A DNA stretch of 37,543 nt from UBA4658 sp002405485 (lineage in GTDB: Bacteria; Planctomycetota; Phycisphaerae; Phycisphaerales; UBA1924), in contig DAISGC010000031.1 in assembly GCA_036823255.1 (NCBI GenBank), positions 1 to 37,543 of the forward strand, read 5' to 3'. The position numbers and the translations under genes are program-made. The notes under the pieces were generated by a model, which was not told the origin of the DNA, did no database searches, and was given only the letters and a program-made list of their open reading frames with translations. Positions within the stretch are counted from its first letter, which is position 1. Each line of letters begins with the position of its first letter. Shown one piece after another: positions 24,448 to 32,122 of this stretch.

Positions 24448-25332
24448 ATGACCGCACGGATCATCGACGGCAAAGCCCTGGCGCAGCGCGAACGCGAACA
24501 GATCGCCGCCCGCGCCCGCGCCCTGCGTGAGGCCCGCCGGCCCGTCCGCCTCGACGCGCTGCTCTGTGGCGCCACCGACAACGCCGCCCGTCAGTACGCC
24601 GAGAGCCAGGCCCGCACATGCGCCGAGCTCGGCATCGACTACGTCCTGCACGAACTGCCCGCCTCCGCCACCCAGGACGACATCGCCGGGCGCGTCCTGC
24701 TGCTGAACACCAAGGACGATGTGTCGGCAGTCATGGTTCACATGCCCCTGCCAGTCGGCGTCGAGCCGTACGCCATCCAGCGGCTCATCGACCCCGACAA
24801 GGACGTCGAAGGCGTCAATCCCGCGAACATCGGCAACATCGTCTACGGGCGATCGTCCCTGGCCCCCTGCACGGCCCTCGCCGTGATCAGGATGATCGAG
24901 CACACCGGCGTTGCCCTCCGCGGCAAACTCGCGGTCGTGGTCGGAGCCAGCAACCACGTCGGAAAGCCCATCGCCGTCCTGCTCATGCGGCAGGATGCCA
25001 CTGTCGTCTCCTGCAACAAGTGGACGCCCGACCTCCCCCACTACGTCTCCCGGGCCGACGTGCTGGTCGCCGCCGCCGGCGTCCCCAACCTCATCTCTCG
25101 GGACATGGTCAAGCCGGGTGCTGTTGTCATCGATGTCGGTGTCAATCGCGTGACCGCCGTCGACGGGTCCAAGAAAACCGTCGGCGATTGCGACTTCGAC
25201 GCCATCCGCGCCCCGGGTAGCGCGGCATGGATCAGCCCCGTCCCCGGGGGTGTCGGCCCCATGACCGTGGCCATGCTCCTGCTGAACGTGGTCCAGGCCG
25301 CCGAGCGGCATTCCGGCCCGCCCCCCTCCTAA
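24448..25332 (+). CDS. folD: FolD-type methylenetetrahydrofolate dehydrogenase/cyclohydrolase, altered active site
   Basis: A 294-residue folate enzyme of the FolD family, which interconverts methylene-, methenyl- and formyl-tetrahydrofolate for one-carbon supply. Family landmarks are PLPVGVEPYAI, DPDKDVEG, the NAD(P) loop VVVGASNHVGKP and SPVPGGVGPMTVAMLL. Two key residues differ. The catalytic Tyr-x3-Lys reads Tyr-Ala-Glu-Ser-Gln, so lysine is replaced by Gln. The usual Gln of the VQLPLP motif is His (VHMPLP). The lysine is known to be essential for the cyclohydrolase step, so this copy may only oxidise, or may have another role. The start at 24448 is favoured by the -10 spacing. No adjacent folate genes are visible. 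Confidence 0.92.
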   Translation: MTARIIDGKALAQREREQIAARARALREARRPVRLDALLCGATDNAARQYAESQARTCAELGIDYVLHELPASATQDDIAGRVLLLNTKDDVSAVMVHMPLPVGVEPYAIQRLIDPDKDVEGVNPANIGNIVYGRSSLAPCTALAVIRMIEHTGVALRGKLAVVVGASNHVGKPIAVLLMRQDATVVSCNKWTPDLPHYVSRADVLVAAAGVPNLISRDMVKPGAVVIDVGVNRVTAVDGSKKTVGDCDFDAIRAPGSAAWISPVPGGVGPMTVAMLLLNVVQAAERHSGPPPS

Positions 25333-25360
25333 GCGCCCTGGCCCCCGCCTGACACGGCGG

Positions 25361-25424
25361 GCTCCGGCTGGCTCCGGCTGGCACCCGGGTGGCACCTGGC
25401 TGGCATCTGGCTGGCATCTGGCTG
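25361..25424. repeat. Short imperfect tandem repeat
   Basis: Six consecutive 10-11 base units vary around GCATCTGGCTG (two copies of GCTCCGGCTG, then GCACCCGGGTG, GCACCTGGCTG, and two of GCATCTGGCTG). They lie just after the folD stop, in the 291-base gap before tatA. I see no gene in that gap. Confidence 0.8.
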
Positions 25425-25623
25425 GCACACGACAGACCGCTCCATCGCGGTCCCCTGCCACCCCCAGGAACCGCACAAGATGGGGGTAATCTCCCCATCC
25501 GGCACTATTTTCGCTCACTGTTCGTTCCTCTTCGGGCCGATGACCGATCCGTCGTCCGGAGGGAGCGTAGAGTTTCTGGTCCGATAGGCACTTGCCACCG
25601 GCCTCCTGTCTGCGGGGTTCACC

Positions 25624-25992
25624 ATGACGCTTGCGTTGCTTGAAGGTTTCGGCAGCCCCATTCACTGGATCATCCTTCTCCTCGTAGCCTTGCTGCTGTT
25701 CGGGCGGCGCCTGCCTGAGGTCGGCCGCAGCCTGGGCAAGGGCATCACAGAGTTCAAGAAGGGCCTCAAGGACGCCGGCGAAGAGATCTCTGCCCAGCCG
25801 CAGGATCCCTATGCCTCCAACTCGAACCAGGCCTCGTACTCCGCCCCGCAGCGTCCACCGCAGCAGTATCAGCAGCAGTACCCTCAGCAGCTTCCCCCGC
25901 AGCAGTACGCGCAGTCGGCCCCGCCCCCGCCTCCCGCGGCGATGGCCGGGCAGCAGCCGGTCCGCGTTTCGCGCCAGGACATGGTGGATTGA
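25624..25992 (+). CDS. tatA: Twin-arginine translocase subunit TatA
   Basis: A 122-residue pore-forming component of the Tat export system, which carries folded proteins across the inner membrane. The hydrophobic helix is at about 12-26, followed by the hinge and amphipathic helix FGRRLPEVGRSLGKG (26-40) that defines TatA/E. The rest is a long Gln/Pro-rich tail (about 57-115) ending RVSRQDMVD, longer than is typical. No tatB or tatC is adjacent. The ATG at 25624 starts the family domain. A Met-type tRNA begins about 30 bases downstream. Confidence 0.93.
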   Translation: MTLALLEGFGSPIHWIILLLVALLLFGRRLPEVGRSLGKGITEFKKGLKDAGEEISAQPQDPYASNSNQASYSAPQRPPQQYQQQYPQQLPPQQYAQSAPPPPPAAMAGQQPVRVSRQDMVD

Positions 25993-26006
25993 CCGCCCCG
26001 CAGCGG

Positions 26007-26012
26007 TATCAT
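26007..26012 (+). promoter_or_regulatory. -10 hexamer for the Met-type tRNA
   Basis: TATCAT ends 10 bases before the tRNA 5' end at 26023. It lies in the 30-base tatA-tRNA gap and suggests that the tRNA has its own promoter. Confidence 0.45.
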
Positions 26013-26022
26013 CCGTGACCTT

Positions 26023-26097
26023 GCCGAGGTAGCTCAGCTGGTTTAGAGCGCTGGATTCATAACCCGGAGGTCGGCGGTTCGAGTCCGCCCCTCGGCA
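26023..26097 (+). tRNA. tRNA with CAT anticodon (elongator Met, or Ile2)
   Basis: The acceptor stem GCCGAGG pairs with CCTCGGC and the discriminator is A. The D arm is GCTC/GAGC with a 10-base loop. The anticodon loop TTCATAA gives CAT. The T arm is GGCGG/CCGCC. The anticodon stem CTGGA/CCCGG has an A-C mismatch next to the loop and one T-G pair. A normal first acceptor pair and the absence of three G-C pairs next to the loop argue against initiator tRNA. Sequence alone does not separate elongator Met from lysidine-modified Ile2. Confidence 0.88.
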
Positions 26098-26136
26098 CTT
26101 TCGAAATCGGACGATCGAGTCGTACAGGCTCGCGTA

Positions 26137-26158
26137 AAGCCCCGCTCCAGCGGGACTT
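26137..26158. terminator. Hairpin between the tRNA and the TraB-like gene
   Basis: AAGCCCCGCT and AGCGGGACTT pair with one mismatch around a very short loop. The arms end in AA/TT, so it could serve both the tRNA (plus) and the TraB-like gene (minus), although no strong T run follows. The remainder of 26098-26281 shows nothing else. Confidence 0.4.
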
Positions 26159-26281
26159 ATCGCGGGCCTTGTTTGTTGGTGGACTTCAGACCGACGCGAC
26201 CGGGCTCGAAGCGATCGGCCGCGTGCGGGGCTGTGCGTGCGGGTGCGGGAGTGGTACTGAGGGTGGGATCGGGGGAACGTG

Positions 26282-27571
26282 CTACAGCCGAGCCGCGAGG
26301 CTCTCGGCGATGCGCCCGAAGATGTCCCAGCGGCTGGCCTCCGGCTCGGGCCGAACGTCGATGGCCGTGAGCCATCGGTCGGCGGACGCTTCGTACCCGA
26401 TCCCCCGCAGTCCACGCTCGATGCTGGGCATGTGCATGGAGCCATAGAGGACGCCGATGGAAGCGGGGATGCCGGTGCCGTCGGGCTTGGGGCCGTAGTC
26501 GACGCCCGCGGGCATGGGCAGGTCGCCGATCCACTGGCGCACGGTCTCGATGACGAGGCGGTCACGGAAGCCAAGGATGGTCTCCGGCGCATCGACCAGC
26601 GACTCTGGCGTTTCATGTTCCGGCGTGGCGTCGTCGCCGCCGGGCTCGTCGCTCATCGCAGCGTCGAACGCCTCGCACACAAGCAATCTGGCAGCGCGTT
26701 GCAGCCCCGGACTCCAGCTCATCACCATGGACGCGGCGGAGATGGCCCGGAGCATGGCGGCGGTGCCCAAATCGGCCCGGCTGTCTCCGCTCCTGAGCGT
26801 CATTCTTCGGGCGAAGGCGCTCTTCTCGCGTGCGGTGCCCGTGGACTGGTCTTTGCCGGCTTCCACGCTCGCGGCGTGGGCGACGAGTTCCTCTTCCGTG
26901 CGATCGCAGAGCACCCAGTTCGGACGGAACGTATCGATGTGGTCGTGCTGACTCTCCAGCCCGAGCGCGGGCGCGAGACGAGCGAAGAGGGTTTTGGCGT
27001 GGAGCTCTTTGGCGGTGAGCGGCTCATCGGCGTAGCGGAGGTCCGCGGCGTGTCCATCGCCGCCGGGCCGACCATCGGAGCCCAGGCTGACGAGTTCGTA
27101 TCCATCACCACGGTTGACGTAGAGGTGGTCGCGTCCCCACCCGTCCACGGCCGCCCACATGGTTGAGCGCGACTGACCACGGGGCAGCCAAGCGACCAAC
27201 TCCGAGAGCGTGGCCGGATAGCGGCCGTGCTTCCGTTGGAACCGCTCCAGGCGAATCGCCACCCACTGCTGATTCAAGCGAGAGAGCGCCGCTCGCTGCT
27301 TAGGGGTGTAGTTCGTGGCCTGACGCACCGCATCGGGGTCGAAGGGTCGATGGGCCCGGGCCTTTGACACCAACTCGTAGAGCACGAGCGCCTGAGCATC
27401 CAGCAGATGCTGCACCCGGTCGTAGTACTCGGCATGGCCGATGTGCGACACGCCCGCGAGCGTGATGGGCGGCCATCGCCGCGTGGGATGCCGAAGCTCG
27501 CGGACCAGCGTCTGGAGCTGTCGGCCCTGGCCGTCGCGTGTGGTGCGGGTATAGGTGACGGGTTCAGTCAT
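26282..27571 (-). CDS. TraB/ChaN-like protein with an internal type II secretion pseudopilin (GspG-like) domain
   Basis: A 429-residue protein with an unusual order. The N-terminal part (about 35-68, ITLAGVSHIGHAEYYDRVQ) and the C-terminal part (about 345-405, IGVLYGSMHMPSIERGLRGIGY) look like the two halves of a TraB/PrgY or ChaN-type domain. Members of that family are putative peptidases, pheromone inhibitors or haem-binding proteins. Between them, residues about 100-181 match the globular end of the major pseudopilin GspG: RKHGRYPATLSEL, GWGRDHLYVN, YELVSLGSDGRPGGDGHAADL. There is no N-terminal pilin helix or signal peptide, so the pseudopilin fold is borrowed rather than assembled into a pilus. 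The rest of the middle (182-340) is unrecognised. The pair with the small membrane protein at 27661 is divergent. Confidence 0.75.
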   Translation of the reverse strand: MTEPVTYTRTTRDGQGRQLQTLVRELRHPTRRWPPITLAGVSHIGHAEYYDRVQHLLDAQALVLYELVSKARAHRPFDPDAVRQATNYTPKQRAALSRLNQQWVAIRLERFQRKHGRYPATLSELVAWLPRGQSRSTMWAAVDGWGRDHLYVNRGDGYELVSLGSDGRPGGDGHAADLRYADEPLTAKELHAKTLFARLAPALGLESQHDHIDTFRPNWVLCDRTEEELVAHAASVEAGKDQSTGTAREKSAFARRMTLRSGDSRADLGTAAMLRAISAASMVMSWSPGLQRAARLLVCEAFDAAMSDEPGGDDATPEHETPESLVDAPETILGFRDRLVIETVRQWIGDLPMPAGVDYGPKPDGTGIPASIGVLYGSMHMPSIERGLRGIGYEASADRWLTAIDVRPEPEASRWDIFGRIAESLAARL

Positions 27572-27648
27572 GGCTGCAGGAGGGGCCGCGTTCGACCATG
27601 TCGATGGTGCATCGACATTCGGGATGAGGCATCGGGATGTCCATGCGA

Positions 27649-27654
27649 TACTAT
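27649..27654 (+). promoter_or_regulatory. -10 hexamer, leaderless-type, for the small membrane protein
   Basis: TACTAT ends 6 bases before the GTG at 27661. Confidence 0.45.
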
Positions 27655-27660
27655 CAACCC

Positions 27661-27963
27661 GTGAGCGCAGCCTTGGTCTTCATCCTGAACCGTCAGCGGC
27701 GTCTGGTTGAACGCTTCCAGGATGCAGGGGCGGTCTCGCCGGATGCGGCCAAGCGGTTGGCGGAGATCGGGGTCACGCCCAGCTTCATGTTCGCCCGCAT
27801 GAGTGCCCGTGGCGTCTTCGTGCCCGTAGGCGACGAACGCTGGTGGCTCAATGCCACGGTGTGGACCCGCTACCGCCGGTGGCAGACCAAGCGGATGGTG
27901 GTCGGTGGACTGGCAGTCCTCGCGGCCTGCGTGCTTGTCGTGGCCCTGCTGATCTCGCTGTGA
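27661..27963 (+). CDS. Small C-tail-anchored membrane protein
   Basis: A 100-residue protein of unknown function, starting at GTG. The first 30 residues are amphipathic (ALVFILNRQRRLVERFQ), followed by a short acidic-basic linker. A hydrophobic segment ends the protein (about 82-100, GGLAVLAACVLVVALLISL). An ATG at 27637 is in frame, but the TACTAT hexamer 6 bases before the GTG suits a leaderless start there. The middle GDERWWLNATVW may be a small membrane-surface domain. Codon use looks like its neighbours. Confidence 0.55.
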   Translation: MSAALVFILNRQRRLVERFQDAGAVSPDAAKRLAEIGVTPSFMFARMSARGVFVPVGDERWWLNATVWTRYRRWQTKRMVVGGLAVLAACVLVVALLISL

Positions 27964-28225
27964 AGCGCGGGTTCTCCGGCAACGTGCCGCCGCTCAGCAT
28001 GTTCGTCTGCTGACGCACGGCGTCGAGTGTCTCGTGGCGTTCTGCCCGCGGGATCATCCAGCGGCAAGCCCGGCGGGGGGAGATTCTGCCAGCCGCGTCC
28101 TCTGGGTCGAGGCGCACGCCGAGCGTCGACTTCCGCAAGTCGTGACGGTGGAGCGTGTCCTCATCCAACCACATCGAGCCTCATCGGCTCAAGTCGGGGT
28201 GGTGCCGCTCCGCGACCGGTCGTGT
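27964..28225. other. Gap with no supported gene
   Basis: An open frame on the minus strand (27848-28174, starting MWLDEDTLHRHDLRKS) covers most of this 262-base gap, but it overlaps the small membrane protein gene antisense for 116 bases. I recognise no family in it, and its start has neither a ribosome site nor a -10 hexamer. It could be a remnant of a degraded gene. Confidence 0.3.
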
Positions 28226-28564
28226 TCAGTCGGTCTCCCCGGCGCGGCGCATGACGGCCACGACATCCTCCACGGGGATGACAAACAGCCGGTTATCACC
28301 TTCGAACTCCACCGGGATCGCGTGCTTGGGGTTGAACAGCACCCGATCGTACTTGGAAATCGGGTAGTCGGTGTCGGCTTCCACCTTGGCGCTTATGGCC
28401 ACGATCCGACCCGTCAGCGTCGGGATCTCGATCTTGTCCGGCAGGTGGATGCCCGCCTTGGTCTGCTTCTTGTCCTCGTCCTTTCGGATGAGCACTCGGT
28501 CGCCGATCGGTTCGACTACTTCGAGCTTGGCCGATGAGCGCGGGTTGGATGGGTCCTTTGACAT
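28226..28564 (-). CDS. groES: GroES-family co-chaperonin
   Basis: A 112-residue co-chaperonin that caps the GroEL folding cavity. The core begins with VVEPIGDRVLIRKDEDKKQTKAGIHLPD, whose KKQTKAGIHLPD matches the mobile loop that docks to GroEL. It continues with GRIVAIS and the roof region to VVAVMRRAG. A 15-residue polar extension precedes the core. No groEL is in the window, so this may be a second copy or a separated gene. A TAGCAT hexamer ends 7 bases before the ATG. The gene is divergent from lysA, with 157 bases between start codons. Confidence 0.88.
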   Translation of the reverse strand: MSKDPSNPRSSAKLEVVEPIGDRVLIRKDEDKKQTKAGIHLPDKIEIPTLTGRIVAISAKVEADTDYPISKYDRVLFNPKHAIPVEFEGDNRLFVIPVEDVVAVMRRAGETD

Positions 28565-28571
28565 GCAGGAG

Positions 28572-28577
28572 ATGCTA
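28572..28577 (-). promoter_or_regulatory. -10 hexamer, leaderless-type, for groES
   Basis: On the minus strand this reads TAGCAT and ends 7 bases before the ATG at 28564. Confidence 0.5.
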
Positions 28578-28707
28578 GAGCCCGCGGCCCACCGTCGCTC
28601 GCTGGCGGCCCGAGCAACCGTGCCGGAGCTTCCAAGATGCTCGCGAACCCGCGGGTGTTTCCTCGGTCCTTACGCCTTGTCGGATCGCTTGGATGCCCGG
28701 TCGTCCG

Positions 28708-28713
28708 TACGCT
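28708..28713 (+). promoter_or_regulatory. -10 hexamer, leaderless-type, for lysA
   Basis: TACGCT ends 8 bases before the ATG at 28722. Confidence 0.45.
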
Positions 28714-28721
28714 CCCGCTCC

Positions 28722-30089
28722 ATGGACCACTTTGCCTATAGGGACGGACGCCTCTGCTGCGAGGACGTGGACCTGACCGGACTTGCCGCACGGGTCAAGA
28801 CCCCCACGTATGTCTACTCGGCCGCGACGCTCCGCCTGCACTATCAGCGGCTGCATCAGGCGTTCTCGACGCTCGATCCGCTCATCTGCTTCTCGGTGAA
28901 GAGCTGCTCGAACCTGTCGGTACTGCGGACGCTCGGCGGTCTCGGAGCGGGAATGGACGTGGTCTCCGGCGGCGAGCTTGCGCGGGCTCGGCTGGTGGGC
29001 GTTCCGCCGCAGAGAATCGTCTTTGCCGGAGTGGGCAAGTCCGAGTCGGAGATCATCGCCGCGCTCGGACGCCCGGAAGATGACGAGCCCGCCGCAGGAT
29101 TCCGGGAGCCCATCGCTCTGTTCAACGTTGAGAGCGAAGGCGAGTTCCAGCTCATCTCGACGATCGCAGAGAACCTCCGCATCAAGGCACGGGCCGCGCT
29201 GCGCGTGAACCCGGACGTGGACCCGGTGACCCACTCCTACACCACAACCGGAAAGGCCGAGACCAAGTTCGGCGTGGACATCGCACGGGCGCGGGACTTC
29301 TTCAAGAGCTATGACGGACACCCGTGGCTGAAGCTCTGCGGCGTGCACGTGCATCTGGGCTCCCCGGTCTCGTCGCCGCAGCCATATGTTGAAGCGATCG
29401 GCAAGGTCCTGAGCCTCATCGACGCACTCGAAGCCGTCGGACACCGTATCGAAGTGATCAACATCGGCGGCGGCTTTGGGGCCGACTACACCAGTGGTCA
29501 GGCGCTCCCCGCACAGGCGTATGCCGACGCGATCGTTCCCCTGCTCGCCGATCGTCTTGAGCGGAAGTGGACCGCCACAGGCCGGCGCACGCAGGTCGTG
29601 CTTGAACCTGGACGGACGATCGCCGCCAACGCCGGAGTGCTGCTCACGCGGGTGCAGTACGTCAAGACTTCCGGGAGCAAGAAGTTCCTGATCTGCGACG
29701 CGGGCATGCACACGCTTGTGCGTCCGGCGCTGTATCAGGCGTTTCACTTCATCTGGCCTACGAGCGTCGCCCCGCAGCACGTGCCCGCCGAGCGGACCGC
29801 AAAGCCGGGCGTTCCCGGACTCGAAGCGTGCGACGTGGTCGGGCCGATCTGCGAGACCGGAGACTTCCTCGCTCGCGGGCGAGATCTGCCGCCGGTCGCG
29901 CCGGGCGATCTTCTGTGCGTGTTTGGCGCGGGCGCCTATGGCATGAGCATGGCCAGCCGGTACAACTCGCACCCGCTGCCGGCCGAGGTGCTGATCGACG
30001 GCACGCGGGCCAAGATCGTGCGCGCACGAGAGACCTACGCGGACCTTGTTGCCCATGAGTTGAACGCGCAGGATATCGCCGGAAGCTGA
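28722..30089 (+). CDS. lysA: Diaminopimelate decarboxylase
   Basis: A 455-residue PLP enzyme that decarboxylates meso-diaminopimelate to lysine, the last step of the pathway. The PLP lysine is Lys60 in CFSVKSCSNLSVL. The barrel continues with MDVVSGGELARA, HVHLGS, INIGGGFGADY and the EPGRTIAANAG phosphate-binding stretch. The intersubunit active-site cysteine is Cys377 in GPICETGDFLA, and GAYGMSMASRYN follows. I chose the ATG at 28722 because the family starts there and a TACGCT hexamer lies just upstream; the open frame extends 117 codons further, antisense to groES. It converges with the DCC gene with 8 bases between. Confidence 0.96.
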   Translation: MDHFAYRDGRLCCEDVDLTGLAARVKTPTYVYSAATLRLHYQRLHQAFSTLDPLICFSVKSCSNLSVLRTLGGLGAGMDVVSGGELARARLVGVPPQRIVFAGVGKSESEIIAALGRPEDDEPAAGFREPIALFNVESEGEFQLISTIAENLRIKARAALRVNPDVDPVTHSYTTTGKAETKFGVDIARARDFFKSYDGHPWLKLCGVHVHLGSPVSSPQPYVEAIGKVLSLIDALEAVGHRIEVINIGGGFGADYTSGQALPAQAYADAIVPLLADRLERKWTATGRRTQVVLEPGRTIAANAGVLLTRVQYVKTSGSKKFLICDAGMHTLVRPALYQAFHFIWPTSVAPQHVPAERTAKPGVPGLEACDVVGPICETGDFLARGRDLPPVAPGDLLCVFGAGAYGMSMASRYNSHPLPAEVLIDGTRAKIVRARETYADLVAHELNAQDIAGS

Positions 30090-30097
30090 AATCCCCG

Positions 30098-30496
30098 CTA
30101 CGCGCGTGATTGCCCGGGCACTCTGCACGTGCCACCCGAGCACCGCCGACCCGGCAGCCGCGGGCGAATCCAGGCAAACAGCCGGTAGATCGCATCGAAG
30201 ATGCTGCGCAGCACCGGCCAGCCGGTGGGCCGCAAGAGCCAGCCATATCCGACGAGCGAATACGCCTCTCGGAACACTTCCATACCCGTCACGATTCGAC
30301 CGTCGGCATACACGCCGTGGATCGCCCCCATCACCTCTGCGTGTGTTCGGTTGAACACCGAGGGATCAAAGTCCGGTGCGGCGATGTCGATGAACGCCAG
30401 TCGGCCGCGCCCCCGATCCAGCCGCTGCATCACCTTGGCCTCGCGGACACACAGGGGGCAGTCGCCATCAATCAGAATGGTGAACGGAGCAGTCAT
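30098..30496 (-). CDS. DCC-family thiol-disulfide oxidoreductase (DUF393)
   Basis: A 132-residue protein of the DUF393 family, named for its DxDCxxC motif, here DGDCPLC with Cys13 and Cys16. These are thought to be thioredoxin-like redox proteins, but their substrates are not well defined. A hydrophobic stretch (about 78-112, AYSLVGYGWLLRPTGWPVLRSIFDAIYRLFAWI) may contact the membrane. The ATG at 30496 begins at the family start. It follows pyrC on the same strand by 137 bases. Confidence 0.9.
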   Translation of the reverse strand: MTAPFTILIDGDCPLCVREAKVMQRLDRGRGRLAFIDIAAPDFDPSVFNRTHAEVMGAIHGVYADGRIVTGMEVFREAYSLVGYGWLLRPTGWPVLRSIFDAIYRLFAWIRPRLPGRRCSGGTCRVPGQSRA

Positions 30497-30633
30497 GGGC
30501 TCATTCAGGTATTCGGTGCTCGGCCGAGTGGGATGCACCGACCACGCACTTGGGCTCAGACCCGGAGCCCGACCACACGCCCGAAACAGGCCAATCGGCA
30601 TCGCCGGACCCGGCGCGGCGGCCCGCGCCGGGG

Positions 30634-32034
30634 TTATCCCACCGCCACCGGCTCCCGCCGATTCAGGACCACTTCGCCGTCAACAATCGTCACAATCGCT
30701 CGACCCCGGACCGTCCAGCCGTCAAAGGGGGTGTTCCGGCTGAGACTGAGGAACCTGGACGAATCGATGGTCCAGGAAACCTTGGGATCGATGACCGTGA
30801 CGTCGGCGGCGGCGCCCACGTGGAGCCGCCCGAGGCCCAGTCCGGCCCGATAGACCCAGCCCAGCGACGATGCACCGGGTCCGCTTGGGGCATCGAGCCG
30901 GTCCAGCCCGCAGAGCTTCGCGGGCTCGATGGTCATCATGGCGATCAGCCGCGGCCACGAGATCACCCCGGGATCGATGAGCGCCTTGATGTACAGCGGG
31001 AGCGCAGTCTCGATACCGACGATTCCGAAGGGGGCGGCCTCGAAATCCAGGGACTTGCGATCCGAGGTGTGGGGCGCATGATCTGTGGCCAGCACCGTGA
31101 TGGTGCCGTCCGCGACGCCCTCGAGGATGGTGTTGATATCCGAGGTTTCGCGGAGCGGCGGGTTCATCTTCGCGTTGGTCCAGTAGCCCCCATGACGACG
31201 CACCTCGTCGTGCGTGAGCAGCAGGTGGTGCGGCGAGACCTCCGCCGTGACCGGCAGCCCCTTGGCACGGGCCGAGCGGATGATCTCCACGCTCCCGCCG
31301 CTGGACAGGTGCTGCACGTGGTACGGACATCCGATGCCCTGGTTGAGCCGCACGTCCCGCTCGATCACGGACTCCTCGGCGACCCGGGGCCAGCCGCCCA
31401 GGCCGAGGGTTGTGGCAACGGCCCCCGCGTGCATGGACGCCCCTCGCGTCAGCGACATGTCCTGGCAGTGCTGCATCAGCGCCAGCCCTGTCGGCTTGAT
31501 GTACGTGAGCGCTGTGCGCATCAGGCCCGCAGAGGCGACGCAGTCCCCGTCGTCGCTGAAGCCCACCGCGCCGGCCCGGGCCATGAGCATGATCTCGGCG
31601 AGCTGCTCGCCCTTCCGCCCCTTGCTCACCGCCCCGACGGGAAACACGCGTGCCCCCCGCGGAAGCCGCGAACCGGTCTGATGGTCGTACTCCCCGGCCG
31701 TGTACACGAACTCCACCATCGCGTCATCATCGATCGCCGGCGTGGTGTTGGGCATGCAGCAGACGGTCGTGAATCCGCCGTCGGCCGCCGCCGCCGCACC
31801 GGTGCGGATCGTCTCGGCTTCCTCCATGCCCGGCTCTCGCAGGTGCACGTGCGGGTCGATCAGGCCCGGGCAGACGATGCAGTCGCCCGCGTCGATCACC
31901 CGATCCGCGCGGGACCGGTCGAGCTTCTGACCCACCGCGGCGATCATGCCGTCGGCGATCGCAACGTCGGCGATCTGGTCCAGTCCAGATGCGGGATCGA
32001 TCACACGACCGCTGGCGATGAGGATGCTCGGCAT
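30634..32034 (-). CDS. pyrC: Dihydroorotase
   Basis: A 466-residue zinc amidohydrolase that closes N-carbamoyl-aspartate to dihydroorotate in pyrimidine synthesis. The metal motif DPHVHLREPG carries His62 and His64. GAVSKGRKGEQLAEIMLM and GFSDDGD are the class I loop, and VLATDHAPHT carries the catalytic Asp. The ATG at 32034 begins at the family start and follows a TATCCT hexamer by 5 bases; an upstream 27-codon extension is unsupported. It is divergent from nothing and follows the conserved protein gene by 88 bases on the same strand. Confidence 0.96.
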   Translation of the reverse strand: MPSILIASGRVIDPASGLDQIADVAIADGMIAAVGQKLDRSRADRVIDAGDCIVCPGLIDPHVHLREPGMEEAETIRTGAAAAADGGFTTVCCMPNTTPAIDDDAMVEFVYTAGEYDHQTGSRLPRGARVFPVGAVSKGRKGEQLAEIMLMARAGAVGFSDDGDCVASAGLMRTALTYIKPTGLALMQHCQDMSLTRGASMHAGAVATTLGLGGWPRVAEESVIERDVRLNQGIGCPYHVQHLSSGGSVEIIRSARAKGLPVTAEVSPHHLLLTHDEVRRHGGYWTNAKMNPPLRETSDINTILEGVADGTITVLATDHAPHTSDRKSLDFEAAPFGIVGIETALPLYIKALIDPGVISWPRLIAMMTIEPAKLCGLDRLDAPSGPGASSLGWVYRAGLGLGRLHVGAAADVTVIDPKVSWTIDSSRFLSLSRNTPFDGWTVRGRAIVTIVDGEVVLNRREPVAVG

Positions 32035-32039
32035 ACCCA

Positions 32040-32045
32040 AGGATA
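32040..32045 (-). promoter_or_regulatory. -10 hexamer, leaderless-type, for pyrC
   Basis: On the minus strand this reads TATCCT and ends 5 bases before the ATG at 32034. Confidence 0.5.
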
Positions 32046-32122
32046 GATGGAGGTCGGCGGCAAACCACGACGCCCCCTCATCCCAGACACCCATCGTTTC
32101 AGACCGCCGAAGCACTCACGAC

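Noticed and set aside
25361..25424. CRISPR array
   Set aside because: Units are 10-11 bases with no unique spacers. No cas genes are present in the window.
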